Assembly: GCF_000382345.1 (NCBI RefSeq)
Contig: NZ_KB908082.1
Coordinates: 88,064-152,063, forward strand
Direction of reading: 5' to 3'
Length of the DNA stretch: 64,000 nucleotides
Source: Massilia niastensis DSM 21313
GTDB lineage: Bacteria; Pseudomonadota; Gammaproteobacteria; Burkholderiales; Burkholderiaceae_D
Both the position numbers and the translations under genes were made by a program. Below are positions 25,618-36,277 of this stretch, one piece after another; position 1 is the first letter of the stretch, and every line of letters starts with the position of its first letter. The notes below the pieces were generated by a model. It saw nothing but the letters and a program-made list of their open reading frames with translations, was not told the origin of the DNA and ran no database searches.

Positions 25618-25647
25618 TTGACGTTTACGTAAACGGCAAAGTACTTT
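25618..25647 (+). promoter_or_regulatory. MerR-type promoter with GTTTACGTAAAC operator
   Basis: A perfect 12-bp palindrome, GTTTACGTAAAC (25623-25634), lies between a TTGACG -35 (25618-25623) and a TACTTT -10 (25642-25647). The spacer is 18 bases, longer than optimal, as in promoters activated by MerR-family proteins. From memory it resembles LiuR sites that control branched-chain amino-acid and acyl-CoA breakdown genes, which fits the dehydrogenase downstream. LiuR itself is not in the window. Confidence 0.55.
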
Positions 25648-25661
25648 TACAAGGGAAAACC

Positions 25662-26420
25662 ATGCAAATTCAGAACAATGTGTTCATCGTCACGGGTGGC
25701 GCGTCGGGCCTGGGAGCGGCCACTGCGCGCATGATCGCCGAAGCGGGCGGCAAGGTCGTCATCGCCGACGTCCAGGCCGAAGCCGGCGCCGCGCTGGCAG
25801 CGGAGTTGAAAGGCCAGTTCGTCAAGTGCGACGTCACTTCGGAAGCGGACGGCAAGGCCGTGGTCGAAGCGGCCGTGGCCCTGGGCACGCTGCGCGGCCT
25901 GGTCAACTGCGCCGGCGTCGCGCCCGCGGTCAAGACCGTCGGCAAGGACGGCCCGCATCCGCTGGACGTGTTCCAGCGCGCCGTGAACATCAACCTGGTC
26001 GGTACCTTCAACATGGCGCGCCTGGCCGCCGAGGCGATGGGCAAGACCGCCGAAGCCGAGTACGGCGAGCGCGGCGTCATCATCAACACCGCCTCGGTCG
26101 CGGCCTTCGACGGCCAGATCGGCCAGGCCGCCTACGGCTCGTCCAAGGCCGCCGTGGCCGGCATGACCCTGCCGATGGCGCGCGACCTGGCGCGCAGCGG
26201 CGTGCGCGTGATGACCATCGCCCCGGGCATCTTCGAGACCCCGATGCTGATGGGCATGCCGCAGGAAGTGCGCGACTCGCTCGGCAAGATGGTGCCGTTC
26301 CCGCCGCGCCTCGGCATGCCGAAGGAATATGCGCACCTGGCCAAGGCCATCATCGAAAACGTCATGCTGAACGGCGAAACGATCCGCCTGGACGGCGCGA
26401 TCCGCATGCAGCCGAAATAA
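25662..26420 (+). CDS. SDR-family 3-hydroxyacyl-CoA dehydrogenase (HSD10-like)
   Basis: 252 residues from ATG 25662, with AAGGGA before it. NAD-binding TGGASGLG at 11-18, NCAGV at 82-86, catalytic Ser145 in INTASVAAFDG, Tyr158 and Lys162 in YGSSK. The sequence INTASVAAFDGQIGQAAY and the end ETIRLDGAIRMQPK are very like type-2 3-hydroxyacyl-CoA dehydrogenase, an enzyme of isoleucine and fatty acid breakdown. The operator upstream agrees with that role. It stands alone rather than in a liu or ivd cluster. Confidence 0.85.
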   Translation: MQIQNNVFIVTGGASGLGAATARMIAEAGGKVVIADVQAEAGAALAAELKGQFVKCDVTSEADGKAVVEAAVALGTLRGLVNCAGVAPAVKTVGKDGPHPLDVFQRAVNINLVGTFNMARLAAEAMGKTAEAEYGERGVIINTASVAAFDGQIGQAAYGSSKAAVAGMTLPMARDLARSGVRVMTIAPGIFETPMLMGMPQEVRDSLGKMVPFPPRLGMPKEYAHLAKAIIENVMLNGETIRLDGAIRMQPK

Positions 26421-26516
26421 GCCTGTCCTGAAAGCAACCGGCGAATGCTGTACGATGGAGCCGGATGTCGGGCGCGCGGCGCAGGCCGCGCGCCCGTTTT
26501 GCTTTTGGAGAGCCGA

Positions 26517-28292
26517 TTGAACACACTGAAGATGCTTGCCCTCGGCCTGGCGCTGGCCGGGCTGGCCCACCAGCCCCTGCTGGCCCAGGAATCGCTGCAG
26601 CGCGCGCCGGAAGCGGCCAGCGGCTATGCCGAGAAGGCCGGCTGGCCGGCCCGCAACTACATGGTGGCCGCGGCCAACCCGCTCGCGGTCGATGCCGGCT
26701 ACCGGATCCTGAAGCAGGGCGGCAGCGCGATCGATGCCGCCATCGCCACCCAGCTGGTGCTGACCCTGGCCGAGCCGCAGTCCTCGGGCATCGGCGGCGG
26801 CGCCTTCCTGGTCCACTACGACGGCAGGCAGACCCAGGCGTTCGACGGCCGCGAGACCGCGCCCGGCAAGGCCGACGAGCACCTGTTCCAGCGCCCCGAC
26901 GGCAAGCCGCTCTCGCGCACCGAGGGCATCGTCGGCGGCCGCTCGGTGGGCGCGCCGGGCGTGCTGCGCATGCTCGAGCTGGCGCACCGCCAGCACGGCA
27001 AGCTGCCGTGGAAGACGCTGTTCGAGCCGGCCATCCGCCTGTCCGAGGACGGCTTCGCGGTCAGCCGGCGCCTGCACGCGCTGCTGGCGGGCGACGCCCA
27101 CCTGCGCAAGGACCCGGTGGCCGCCGCCTACTTCTACGACCGCGACGGCCAGCCCTGGCCGGTCGGCCACGTGCTGAAGAACCCGGAACTGGCCAGGACC
27201 CTGCGCGAGATCGCCGAAGGCGGCGCCGACGCCTTCTACAAGGGCCGCATCGCGCGCGACATCGCGGCCAAGGTGGCGGGCCACCCGACCAATCCGGGCC
27301 TGCTCAGCGCCGCCGACATCGCCGGCTACCGGCCCAAGGTACGCACGCCGGTGTGCAGCGATTATCGGGTATACACCGTATGCGGCATGCCGCCGCCGTC
27401 CTCGGGCGGCATCGCGGTGGCGCAGATGCTGGGCATGTTCGAGACCATGGACATGAAGGCGCTCGCGCCCGCCAACGGCGTGCCGGGCGCGCAGGCCGTG
27501 CACGTGTTCTCGGAAGTGGGGCGCCTGGCCTACGCCGACCGCAACCGCTATGCGGCCGACACCGACTTCGTGCCGCTGCCGGGACGCGGCGTGCCCAGCC
27601 TGATCGACAAGTCCTACCTGGCGCGCCGCGCCAACCTGGTCCAGCAGCGCTCGATGGGCGAAGCGCCGGCCGGCACCCCGCCGGGCATGGAAGTCGCGTG
27701 GGGCACCGACAACGCCATCGAGACCCCATCCACCTCGCACGTGGCGGTGGTCGACGGCTACGGCATGGGCCTGGCGATGACCACCACCATCGAGGATGCG
27801 TTCGGCTCGCGCCAGATGGTCGGCGGCTTCATGCTGAACAACCAGCTGACCGACTTTTCCTTCGACTCGCGCGACGCCGACGGCCCGGTCGCGAACCGCG
27901 TCGAGGCGGGCAAGCGCCCGCGCAGCGCGATGTCGCCGACCATCGTGTTCGACAAGGCCAGCGGCAAGCTGGTGCTGACGGTCGGCTCGCCGGGCGGCCC
28001 GGCCATCATCAACTATGTCGCCAAGGTGCTGGTCGGCACCCTCGACTGGGGCATGAACGTGCAGCAGGCGATCGCGCTGCCGAACTTCGGCAGCCGCAAC
28101 GGCCCGACCGAGCTGGAAGCGGGGCGCTTCCCGGCCGCCACCGTCGGCGAGCTGCAGGCGCGCGGCCATCAGGTGCGCATCAGCGACCAGACTTCGGGCC
28201 TGCACGGCATCGAGCGCATCTCGATCCACGGCGTGCCCTTGTGGTTCGGCGGCGCCGATCCGCGCCGCGAAGGTGTGGCAAAAGGCGAATAA
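26517..28292 (+). CDS. ggt: gamma-glutamyltransferase
   Basis: 591 residues from TTG 26517, with GGAG 6 bases before it; ATG 26532 is an alternative. Signal peptide ending PLLAQ, so periplasmic. N-terminal nucleophile hydrolase made as a precursor that cleaves itself before the catalytic Thr406 (PSTSHVAVVD). Later motifs: RSAMSPTIVF and GSPGGPAI. Transfers or hydrolyses the gamma-glutamyl group of glutathione. A 48-base gap separates it from the patatin gene. Confidence 0.93.
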   Translation: MNTLKMLALGLALAGLAHQPLLAQESLQRAPEAASGYAEKAGWPARNYMVAAANPLAVDAGYRILKQGGSAIDAAIATQLVLTLAEPQSSGIGGGAFLVHYDGRQTQAFDGRETAPGKADEHLFQRPDGKPLSRTEGIVGGRSVGAPGVLRMLELAHRQHGKLPWKTLFEPAIRLSEDGFAVSRRLHALLAGDAHLRKDPVAAAYFYDRDGQPWPVGHVLKNPELARTLREIAEGGADAFYKGRIARDIAAKVAGHPTNPGLLSAADIAGYRPKVRTPVCSDYRVYTVCGMPPPSSGGIAVAQMLGMFETMDMKALAPANGVPGAQAVHVFSEVGRLAYADRNRYAADTDFVPLPGRGVPSLIDKSYLARRANLVQQRSMGEAPAGTPPGMEVAWGTDNAIETPSTSHVAVVDGYGMGLAMTTTIEDAFGSRQMVGGFMLNNQLTDFSFDSRDADGPVANRVEAGKRPRSAMSPTIVFDKASGKLVLTVGSPGGPAIINYVAKVLVGTLDWGMNVQQAIALPNFGSRNGPTELEAGRFPAATVGELQARGHQVRISDQTSGLHGIERISIHGVPLWFGGADPRREGVAKGE

Positions 28293-28340
28293 TCCGGTTT
28301 TATTTCCCTCAAGACACTTGGTTTTTGCTAACCTTGTCAG

Positions 28341-29510
28341 GTGGAGAGTAAAGAGAAAACCGGATTGATCCTGACGGGCGGCGGAGCACGCGCCGCCTAC
28401 CAGGCGGGGGTGCTGCATGCCGTATGGCGCATCCTGGCGGACGCCGGCCGCAGCTCCCGCCACACCCCGTTCGACATCCTCTGCGGCACCTCGGCCGGCG
28501 CCCTGAACGCGACCGCGCTGGCCTGCCGCGCCGACGATTTCGCCAGCGGCGTGCGCGGCCTGCTGGCGGTGTGGGAGAACGTCGCCGCCCACGCCGTCTA
28601 CCGGGCCGATTCGCTGGCGGTGCTGCGCTCCGGCGCGCGCTGGCTGTCGCTGCTGTCGTTCGGCTGGCTGCTGCGCAAATGGCATGCCTCGCCACCCACT
28701 TCGCTGCTCGACAACACCCCGCTGGCCGGCCTGCTGCACCGCGTGCTCGACCTGCCGCGCCTGGACGCGGCGCTCGCCGACGGCGTGCTGCATGCGCTGG
28801 CCGTCACCGCCTCGTCGTACAGCAGCGGCCACCACATCACGTTCTACCAGAGCGCGTACACCATCGAACCCTGGAAGCGCCACCAGCGCCTGGCGCTGGC
28901 GACCCAGATCGGCGTCGAGCACCTGCTGGCGTCGAGCGCGATTCCCTTCATCTTCCCGGCCGTGCCGCTGTACCTGGCGGGCCGCCGCGAGTACTGCGGC
29001 GACGGCTCGATGCGCCAGCTGGCGCCGATCGCGCCCGCGATCCACCTGGGCGCGACCCGGGTGCTGGTGGTGGGCGCGGGCCGCATGCACGAACCGGAGC
29101 GCCAGGAGGCCGACAGCGGCGGCTATCCCAGCCTGGCGCAGGTGGCAGGCCATGCGCTGTCCTCGATCTTCCTGGACAGCCTGGCCGCCGACATCGAACG
29201 GCTCCAGCGCATCAACCAGACCATCGGGAGCGTGCCCGCGCAGGCCCGCGCCGCGGTGCCGCTGCGCCCGATCAGGCTGCTCGTCATCGCGCCTTCCGAG
29301 CGCCTCGACGACATCGCGGCGCGCCACACCGGGAGCCTGCCGCCGCCGGTGCGCAGCCTGCTGGGCGGGATCGGCGCCACCGAGGCGCGCGGCTCCGCGC
29401 TCGCGTCCTACCTGCTGTTCGAGGCCAGCTACACGCGCGAGCTGATCCGCCTCGGCGAACACGACACCCTGGCGCGGCGCGGCGACGTGCTGGCCTTCTT
29501 CGCCCCATGA
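28341..29510 (+). CDS. patatin-like phospholipase
   Basis: 389 residues from GTG 28341. Oxyanion-hole GGGARAAYQ (13-21), nucleophile elbow GTSAGA (Ser51) and DGS (Asp221) complete the Ser-Asp dyad of patatin acyl hydrolases. DUF3336 is absent and no signal peptide is visible, so a cytoplasmic or membrane-surface lipase is likely. The ribosome binding site is unclear. The stop overlaps the start of the giant sensor kinase, an unusual coupling that may point to shared control. Confidence 0.85.
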   Translation: MESKEKTGLILTGGGARAAYQAGVLHAVWRILADAGRSSRHTPFDILCGTSAGALNATALACRADDFASGVRGLLAVWENVAAHAVYRADSLAVLRSGARWLSLLSFGWLLRKWHASPPTSLLDNTPLAGLLHRVLDLPRLDAALADGVLHALAVTASSYSSGHHITFYQSAYTIEPWKRHQRLALATQIGVEHLLASSAIPFIFPAVPLYLAGRREYCGDGSMRQLAPIAPAIHLGATRVLVVGAGRMHEPERQEADSGGYPSLAQVAGHALSSIFLDSLAADIERLQRINQTIGSVPAQARAAVPLRPIRLLVIAPSERLDDIAARHTGSLPPPVRSLLGGIGATEARGSALASYLLFEASYTRELIRLGEHDTLARRGDVLAFFAP

Positions 29511-32500
29511 TGACACTCACACGTTTCCTGGTTTTGGTCCTGCTGCTGGCGCTGGCGGCAGGCGCGCGCGCGGTCACGCCCGAGCCGACCCTGCGCTTCG
29601 AGCACCTGTCGGTGCAGCAGGGGCTGGCCCAGGAATCGGTGCAGACGGTGGTGCAGGACCGCGACGGCTTCATGTGGTTCGGCACCCAGTCCGGCCTGTC
29701 GCGCTTCGACGGCTACCGCTTCATCAACTACCGCAACGAGATCGGCAACCCGAAGAGCCTGGCCAACAACTGGGTGCGCGTGCTGTACGTCGACCGCCAC
29801 GGCACCCTCTGGCTGGGCACCGACGGCGGCCTGAACCGCTACGATCCGGCCACCCGCAGCTTCGTGCTGTACCTGCCCGACGAACCGGCGCGGCGCGGCA
29901 GCGGCAACCGCCACATCTCGGCGATCGTCAGCGATGGCGGCGACGGTTTCTGGATCGGCACCGCCGACGGCCTGCAGCACTTCGACACCCTGACCGGCAA
30001 GTTCAGCACCTGGCACCACGCGCGCGGAGACGACGGCAGCCTGAGCGACGACGGCATCCATGCGCTGGCGCTGGACGCCGGCGGGCGCCTGTGGATCGGC
30101 ACGAATGCGGGCCTGGACAGCTACGATCCGACGCGCCGGCAATTCACGCGCCACCCGTCCGAGCTGGATGCGCGCGCGCGCCCGGTGCATACGCTGCTGG
30201 TCGACAAGGCCCAGCGCCTCTGGGTGGGACGCTTCGGCGGCCTGGAGCGGCATGCGCTGCACGGACCGGAGCAGGGCAGGGTGCGCCGCTTCGGCCCGCA
30301 GGACGGGATCGGCCTGCACTGGATCACGGCGCTGTACCAGGACGTGCAGGACACGATCTGGATCGGCTCCCACGACGACGGCCTGTTCCGCTGGCGCGCG
30401 GACGGCGACCGCTTCGACAGCTACCGCAACGCCGTCAACGACCGCTACAGCCTGGCGGACAACCAGGTGGCCTCGCTGTACCGCGACCGGGTCGGCACCT
30501 TCTGGGTCGGCACCTGGTACGGCGGCGTGTCGCGCGTGGACCTGGGCAGCGGCGGCTTCGCCCGCATCGTGGCCCGGGCCGGCATGCCCGGGTCGCTGGC
30601 CGACAGCAAGGTGAGCGCCATCCTCGAGGACGGGCAGCGCCTGTGGGTCGGCAGCACCACGGGGCTGAGCCACTTCGACCCGGCCACCGGGCGCGCCGAG
30701 GTCTACCGCCACGAGCCGCGCAACCCGAACAGCCTGATCGACGCCCCGGCGACCGCGCTGGCGCGCGACCGCAACGGCCTGCTGTGGATCGGCAGCCGCA
30801 CCGGCATCACCGCCTTCGACCAGCGCAGCGGGCGCTTCCGGCGCCATGTGCTGCCGGGCGGCGCCGAGGCCAACATCGTGCGCGGCCTCATGGCGGGCCG
30901 CGACGGCTACCTGTGGATCACCACGCGCGGCGGGATGCACCGGCTCGATCCCGACACCATGGCCATCACCAGCTACCGCCACGACGCCGGCAAGATGACC
31001 AGCCTGGCCGACGACACCACCCGCCCGATGCTGGAAGACCGGCATGGCCGCTTCTGGGTCGGCACCTTCGACGGCCTCGACCTGCTCGACCGCGCCAGCG
31101 GGCGCTTCCGCCACTTCCGCCACGACCCCTACGACAGGAATAGCCTGAGCCAGAGCGAAGTCCACTACCTGCTGGAAGACAGCCGCGGCGACATCTGGGT
31201 CGGCACCGCCGGCGGCGTGAACCGCCTGGTGACGGCAAAGGACGGCTCGATCAGCTTCGAACGCTACACCACGCACGAGGGCCTGATCGACGACGCGGTG
31301 GCCGCGATGCTCGAGGATGGCGATGGCCGCATCTGGATCAGCACCTCGAGCGGCCTGTCGTGCTTCGACCGCAAGACCGGGCGCTGGCGCAGCTACACCG
31401 CCGCCGACGGCATCACCGAAGGCGCCTTCGTCGACGCCTCGGCGCTCAAGGCTTCCGACGGCGCCCTGTACTTCGGCGGCTTCAACGGCATCACCGCCTT
31501 CAACCCGCGCGCGATCCGCGACAACCGCATTCCGCCGCGCGCCGTGATCACCGGCCTGCAGGTGTTCAACCGCCCGATCGAGCAGGCCTTGCCGGGCGTG
31601 CTGTCCGGCCCCGTGGAGCGCGCGACCGACGTGACCCTGCCGGCCGGCTCCACCGTGCTGACCATGGAATTCGCGGCGCTGCACTTCGCCGCCCCCGACC
31701 GCAACCTGTTCGCCTACCGGCTCGACGGCTTCGACGAAGGCTGGGTGCAGAGCGACGCCGAAAAGCGCTTCGCCACCTATACCAACCTGGAGCCGGGCAC
31801 CTATGTGTTCCGGGTGCGCGCCGCCAACAAGGACGGCATCTGGGGCGACGACGTGGCGGCGCTGGCGATCACGATCGAGCCGCCGCTGTGGGGCACGTCA
31901 TGGTTCCAGCTCGGCGCCGTGGTGCTGGTCTGCACCGTGGTGTATACCGTGCTGCGCATGCGCGTCTCCGGGCTGCGGCGCCAGAAGGAATGGCTGGAGC
32001 TGCAGGTCGGCGCGCGCACCGAGCAGGTCGAGCACCAGAACCGCATGCTGGAGCGCCAGACCCGCGAACTGCGCGACCAGGAGCAGCGCGTGCGCCAGCA
32101 GACCAACGAGCTCACGCGCGCCTACCGCACCCTGCAGGAGAACGAGGACTTCCTGCGCCATGCGAAGCAGCGCGCCGAGGACGCGACGCGCCAGAAATCC
32201 GAATTCCTGGCCAACATGAGCCACGAGATGCGCACCCCGCTGGCCGGCGTGATCGGCATGCTCGGCTTCGCGCTGCGCGACGCCGGGCTGCGCGACAGCA
32301 CCCGCGAGCAGATCCTGCGCGGCCAGGCCAATGCGCAGGCGCTGCTGGCGATCATCAACGACCTGCTCGACTTCTCCAAGATCGAGGCCGGCAAGCTGAC
32401 GGTGGAGCGCATCGACTTCGACCTGCACGCGGCGATCGGCAACGTCGCCAGCCTGTTCCAGGAGCAGTCCGCGGCGCACAGCCTGGACTTCGCGGTCAGC

Positions 32501-33787
32501 CTGGACGACGACCTGCCGCGCTACGTGGTGGGCGACCCGACCCGGCTGCGCCAGGTCCTGGTCAACCTGGTCGGCAACGCCTTCAAGTTCACCCGCAGCG
32601 GCGGCGTGAAGGTGCAGGTGGAGCGCCGCGTGGACGACCAGGCCCAGGGCGGGGGCCGGCACATGATCCGCTTCACGGTGCGCGACACCGGCATCGGGAT
32701 CCCGCCCGACGCGCTGTCGCGCCTGTTCCAGAAGTTCGAGCAGGCCGACACCACCACCACCCGCCGCTACGGCGGCACCGGGCTCGGGCTGGCGATCTGC
32801 CGCCAGCTGGTCGAGCTGATGGACGGCACCATCGGCGTCAACAGCACCGAAGGGAAGGGCAGCGTGTTCAGCGTGCTGCTGCCGCTGTCCGACGGCGTCG
32901 AGCCGGCGACGGTCGAGCGCCCCGCGCGCGCGCCGCACAGCCACCGCCTGAAGGTGCTGTGCGCCGAGGACTTCCCGACCAACCAGATCATCGCGCGCCT
33001 GATGCTCGAGGAGATGGGCCACGAGGTCGATATCGTCGAGAACGGCGCCGAGGCGGTGGCGGCCTGCGCGCGCACGCGCTACGACCTGGTCCTGATGGAC
33101 GGGCGCATGCCGGAGATGGACGGCGCCACCGCCACGCGCCTGATCCGCGCCGGCGGCGCGCCGGACGCCCGGGTGCTCGACCAGCACGTGATGATCGTGG
33201 CGCTGACCGCCAACGCCACCGGCGACGACCGCGCGCGCTACCTGGCCTGCGGCATGGACGGCTTCCTCACCAAGCCGATCGACGAGGCCGAGCTGCACCT
33301 GGAAGTCTCGCGCGCGATCGAGCGCCAGCTTGCGCGCGGCGTGCTGCTCGAGCCGCTGCGCCTGCCCGAGGCGGCGGCCGCGGCGGAATCGGCCATGGCG
33401 GCGCTGGACGCGATGTTCGGGGTGATATCCGGCGCCGCCGCGCCGGCGCCGGCGGCGCCGCCGAATCCGGGCCGGCGCGCCGATGACCTGGCGGCGCGCC
33501 TGCGGGCCGCCTTCGCCGCCGACCTGCCGCGCCGCCGCGCGGAGCTGGACGCCGCCGTCGCGGCGGGCGACGCGGATGGCGCCGGCCGGGTGCTGCACGG
33601 CCTGCGCGGCAGCGCCAGCCACCTCGGCGAGGCGGCGCTGCAGCAGCTGTGCGCCGACCTCGAGGCGGCGGCCGCGGTCCCGGACTGGGAACGCCTGCGC
33701 GCCGGCCTGCCGCGCCTCGGCGTCCTGCTGGCCGGATACGTGGCGGCCCAGGATGAGCGAACTGCTTATAATGCGGCACCGAACTAG
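29507..33787 (+). CDS. two-component propeller hybrid histidine kinase with receiver and Hpt
   Basis: 1426 residues. Signal peptide (cleaved near residue 22), then about 14 repeats of the WxGTxxGLxRxD two-component propeller type forming two seven-bladed propellers. Next come a Y_Y_Y domain (around 690-790, ending [18 protein letters not shown]), one membrane span (about 798-818) and a coiled coil. The kinase core is HisKA (His906, [10 protein letters not shown]) and HATPase ([16 protein letters not shown]). Then a receiver (Asp1198, [11 protein letters not shown]) and an Hpt (His1364, [12 protein letters not shown]). All four phosphorelay residues are present. In Bacteroidetes such sensors detect glycans; here the ligand is unknown. 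The response regulator 15 bases downstream is the obvious output. Confidence 0.93.
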   Translation: MMTLTRFLVLVLLLALAAGARAVTPEPTLRFEHLSVQQGLAQESVQTVVQDRDGFMWFGTQSGLSRFDGYRFINYRNEIGNPKSLANNWVRVLYVDRHGTLWLGTDGGLNRYDPATRSFVLYLPDEPARRGSGNRHISAIVSDGGDGFWIGTADGLQHFDTLTGKFSTWHHARGDDGSLSDDGIHALALDAGGRLWIGTNAGLDSYDPTRRQFTRHPSELDARARPVHTLLVDKAQRLWVGRFGGLERHALHGPEQGRVRRFGPQDGIGLHWITALYQDVQDTIWIGSHDDGLFRWRADGDRFDSYRNAVNDRYSLADNQVASLYRDRVGTFWVGTWYGGVSRVDLGSGGFARIVARAGMPGSLADSKVSAILEDGQRLWVGSTTGLSHFDPATGRAEVYRHEPRNPNSLIDAPATALARDRNGLLWIGSRTGITAFDQRSGRFRRHVLPGGAEANIVRGLMAGRDGYLWITTRGGMHRLDPDTMAITSYRHDAGKMTSLADDTTRPMLEDRHGRFWVGTFDGLDLLDRASGRFRHFRHDPYDRNSLSQSEVHYLLEDSRGDIWVGTAGGVNRLVTAKDGSISFERYTTHEGLIDDAVAAMLEDGDGRIWISTSSGLSCFDRKTGRWRSYTAADGITEGAFVDASALKASDGALYFGGFNGITAFNPRAIRDNRIPPRAVITGLQVFNRPIEQALPGVLSGPVERATDVTLPAGSTVLTMEFAALHFAAPDRNLFAYRLDGFDEGWVQSDAEKRFATYTNLEPGTYVFRVRAANKDGIWGDDVAALAITIEPPLWGTSWFQLGAVVLVCTVVYTVLRMRVSGLRRQKEWLELQVGARTEQVEHQNRMLERQTRELRDQEQRVRQQTNELTRAYRTLQENEDFLRHAKQRAEDATRQKSEFLANMSHEMRTPLAGVIGMLGFALRDAGLRDSTREQILRGQANAQALLAIINDLLDFSKIEAGKLTVERIDFDLHAAIGNVASLFQEQSAAHSLDFAVSLDDDLPRYVVGDPTRLRQVLVNLVGNAFKFTRSGGVKVQVERRVDDQAQGGGRHMIRFTVRDTGIGIPPDALSRLFQKFEQADTTTTRRYGGTGLGLAICRQLVELMDGTIGVNSTEGKGSVFSVLLPLSDGVEPATVERPARAPHSHRLKVLCAEDFPTNQIIARLMLEEMGHEVDIVENGAEAVAACARTRYDLVLMDGRMPEMDGATATRLIRAGGAPDARVLDQHVMIVALTANATGDDRARYLACGMDGFLTKPIDEAELHLEVSRAIERQLARGVLLEPLRLPEAAAAAESAMAALDAMFGVISGAAAPAPAAPPNPGRRADDLAARLRAAFAADLPRRRAELDAAVAAGDADGAGRVLHGLRGSASHLGEAALQQLCADLEAAAAVPDWERLRAGLPRLGVLLAGYVAAQDERTAYNAAPN

Positions 33788-33802
33788 CGCGGAGGGGTGC
33801 AG

Positions 33803-34519
33803 ATGAAAGTCCTGGTGGTCGACGACGACGTCGTCTCGCGCATGATGCTGATGCACCTGGTCGACAGCTGCGGCAGCCACGACATCGTCGAGGCGGAGGA
33901 CGGCGAGGACGCCTGGCGCCAGCTGTCCGCCGGACTGCGGCCGGCGGTCGTGTTCTGCGACCTGCGCATGCCGCGCCTGTCCGGCCTGGCGCTGCTCGGG
34001 CGTGTGCGCGCCGACGCCGCGCTGGCGCGGCTTCCCTTCGTGCTGGTGTCGGCCGCCAGCGATGCGGCCACGGTCGACGAGGCGGACAGCCTGGGCGTGG
34101 ACGGCTACATCGTCAAGCCGTTCCGGCCGGAGGACGTGCGCGGCCAGCTGGAGCGGCTGGCCGCCGGCGCGGCGCGCGACGACGCGGCGGGCGACGAAGC
34201 GCCCGCCGAGGTGGCGCGCCGGCTCGGCATCGACGTCGCGCGCCTGCAGCTCTACCTGGACGGCCTGCAGCGCCAGCTGCAGGCGGCCGGCGCCGAACTG
34301 GCGGCCCTGCTGGCCGGCGGCGACGCGCAAACGGCGCAGGTTCGCCTGGCCAGGCTGCGCGAAGGCTGCGCCACGCTCGGCGTGCACGGCGCGGCGGCCA
34401 CCCTGGCCCGGCTGGCCCAGCTGGAAGGCGGCGCGCTGAGCGCCGCACGGGTAGGGCGGGCGCTGGAACAGGCCGGCGTATGCGTGCTGCGCCAGAGCGG
34501 GCGCATCCGTTCCGCATGA
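33803..34519 (+). CDS. response regulator with receiver and degenerate Hpt-like tail
   Basis: 238 residues from ATG 33803 with GGAGGGG upstream. Receiver with DDD at 8-10, Asp53 (VFCDLRMPRLSG) and Lys in VKPFRP. There is no DNA-binding or enzymatic domain. The C-terminal 100 residues are helical, and LARLREGCATLGVHGAAATL aligns with the Hpt pattern (H-x-L-K-G-x-x-x-x-L-G) but has Arg where the phosphorylated His should be. It probably acts by protein contact, perhaps as a sink for the kinase just upstream. Confidence 0.82.
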   Translation: MKVLVVDDDVVSRMMLMHLVDSCGSHDIVEAEDGEDAWRQLSAGLRPAVVFCDLRMPRLSGLALLGRVRADAALARLPFVLVSAASDAATVDEADSLGVDGYIVKPFRPEDVRGQLERLAAGAARDDAAGDEAPAEVARRLGIDVARLQLYLDGLQRQLQAAGAELAALLAGGDAQTAQVRLARLREGCATLGVHGAAATLARLAQLEGGALSAARVGRALEQAGVCVLRQSGRIRSA

Positions 34520-34633
34520 GATGAGGCCTGGTCGCGATCGGGCCCGGTCGGGGCGCTGATTCCGCTTGCTGATGGGTTATTTTAGATTTAAAGTATTTCC
34601 GGATTGTTGCCTGACCTTTTTCCGGGACCCGCC

Positions 34634-36265
34634 ATGACCGACGTCACCGCAGCACTTTCTCCTTCCGGCTATGCCGACGGCTTCGCCCGCGCCAACCTGC
34701 CGCCGCCGCAGGAGTGGCCCGAATTCCTGTTCGAACTCCCCGAGCTGCATTACCCCGAACGGCTGAACTGCGTCGCCGAGCTGCTCGACGGCGCGCTGCG
34801 GCGCGGCTGGGGCGAACGCACCGCGCTGGTGGGCGCGCGCGAGCGGCTGAGCTATGCGGAGCTGCTGGCCCGGGTCGACCGCATCGCCCATGTGCTGCGC
34901 GACGACCTCGGCCTGGCCACCGGCAGCCGGGTGCTGCTGCGCGGGGCCAACTGTCCGATGATGGCGGCCTGCATCCTGGCCGTGATCAAGGCCGGCTGCA
35001 TCGCGGTGCCGACCATGCCGCTGCTGCGCGCGCGCGAACTGGGCACGATCGCCGACAAGGCGCGCGTCAACGCCATCCTCTGCGCCGGCTCGCTGTGCGC
35101 CGAGGCCGACGCGCTGGCCCGGGGCGGCCTGCCGCTGCTGCGCTTCGACGCAGAGGACGCGCCCGACGGGCTGGAGGCGCGCATGCGGCGTCATACGGCG
35201 CCTTTCCCGGCCCCGGACACGGCGGCCGACGACGTCTGCCTGATCAGCTTCACCTCGGGCACCACCGGCGTGCCCAAGGGGACGATGCACTTCCACCGCG
35301 ACGTGCTGGCGATCTGCGACTGCTTCCCGCGCCATACGCTGCGCTCGAGCGCGGACGACATCTTCATCGGCACGCCGCCGCTGGCCTTCACCTTCGGCCT
35401 GGGCGGCCTGCTGCTGTTCCCGCTGCGCGTGGGCGCGACCGCCGTCCTGATAGAGAAGCTGACTCCGGAGACCCTGCTGGCGGCGATCGCCCGGCACCGC
35501 GCCACCGTGTGCTTCACCGCGCCCACCTTCTACCGCCAGATGGCGCAGCTGGCGCCGGGCTTCGACCTGTCCAGCCTGACCCGCACGGTGTCGGCCGGCG
35601 AGGCGCTGCCGCTGGCCACGCGCGAAGCCTGGCAGGCGGCCACCGGGCTGGCGATGATCGACGGCATCGGCGCCACCGAACTGCTGCACATCTTCATCTC
35701 GGCGGCCGGCGACCAGGTCCGCCCCGGCGCCACCGGCAAGCCGGTGCCCGGCTACCGCGCCTGCATCCTGGACGAAGCGGGGCAGCCGGTCGGGCCGGGC
35801 GTGATCGGGCGGCTGGCGGTGAAGGGGCCGACCGGCTGCCGCTACCTGGCCGATCCGCGCCAGCGCGACTACGTGCGCAACGGCTGGAACCTGACCGGCG
35901 ACGCCTACGAGATGGATGCGGACGGCTACTTCCATTACCGTTCGCGCACCGACGACATGATCATCTCGGCGGGCTACAACATCGCCGGCGCCGAGGTCGA
36001 GGAGGCGCTGCTGCGCCATCCGGCGGTGGCCGAATGCGGCGTGGTCGGACGCGCCGACAGCGAGCGCGGGCAGGTGGTCGAGGCCCATGTGGTGCTCAAG
36101 GCCGGCCAGGCGCCGTCCGAGGCGCTGGTGCTGGAACTGCAGGAATTCGTCAAGCAGCAGATCGCGCCCTACAAATATCCGCGCGCTGTGCGGTTTCGCG
36201 AACAGTTGCCGCGTACCGAAACGGGTAAACTGCAACGGTTTAAATTACGCCTTGACGCGGTGTGA
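34634..36265 (+). CDS. benzoate-CoA ligase family protein (2-aminobenzoate-CoA ligase-like)
   Basis: 543 residues from ATG 34634. Adenylate-forming enzyme: P-loop SFTSGTTGVPKG, YNIAGAEVEEALL hinge and catalytic Lys532 (TETGKLQRF). The N-terminal FARANLPPPQEWPEFLF and LHYPERLNC are typical of the benzoate/2-aminobenzoate-CoA ligase branch, which activates aromatic acids with ATP and CoA. Substrate specificity cannot be fixed by eye. Downstream pathway genes are missing; only a MarR regulator follows, 12 bases on. The 114 bases upstream (34520-34633) are AT-rich near 34575 and probably hold the promoter. Confidence 0.85.
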   Translation: MTDVTAALSPSGYADGFARANLPPPQEWPEFLFELPELHYPERLNCVAELLDGALRRGWGERTALVGARERLSYAELLARVDRIAHVLRDDLGLATGSRVLLRGANCPMMAACILAVIKAGCIAVPTMPLLRARELGTIADKARVNAILCAGSLCAEADALARGGLPLLRFDAEDAPDGLEARMRRHTAPFPAPDTAADDVCLISFTSGTTGVPKGTMHFHRDVLAICDCFPRHTLRSSADDIFIGTPPLAFTFGLGGLLLFPLRVGATAVLIEKLTPETLLAAIARHRATVCFTAPTFYRQMAQLAPGFDLSSLTRTVSAGEALPLATREAWQAATGLAMIDGIGATELLHIFISAAGDQVRPGATGKPVPGYRACILDEAGQPVGPGVIGRLAVKGPTGCRYLADPRQRDYVRNGWNLTGDAYEMDADGYFHYRSRTDDMIISAGYNIAGAEVEEALLRHPAVAECGVVGRADSERGQVVEAHVVLKAGQAPSEALVLELQEFVKQQIAPYKYPRAVRFREQLPRTETGKLQRFKLRLDAV

Positions 36266-36277
36266 GGACGGGACCCC

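Noticed and set aside
28424..29506. Extension of the sensor kinase frame by 361 codons
   Set aside because: It overlaps the patatin gene in another frame with Arg-rich shadow sequence; the signal peptide begins at ATG 29507.
25647..29516. Minus-strand open frame of about 1290 codons
   Set aside because: Antisense to the SDR, ggt and patatin genes, which have clear motifs. Composition is Arg/Gln/His/Ala-rich, as expected of a high-GC shadow frame.
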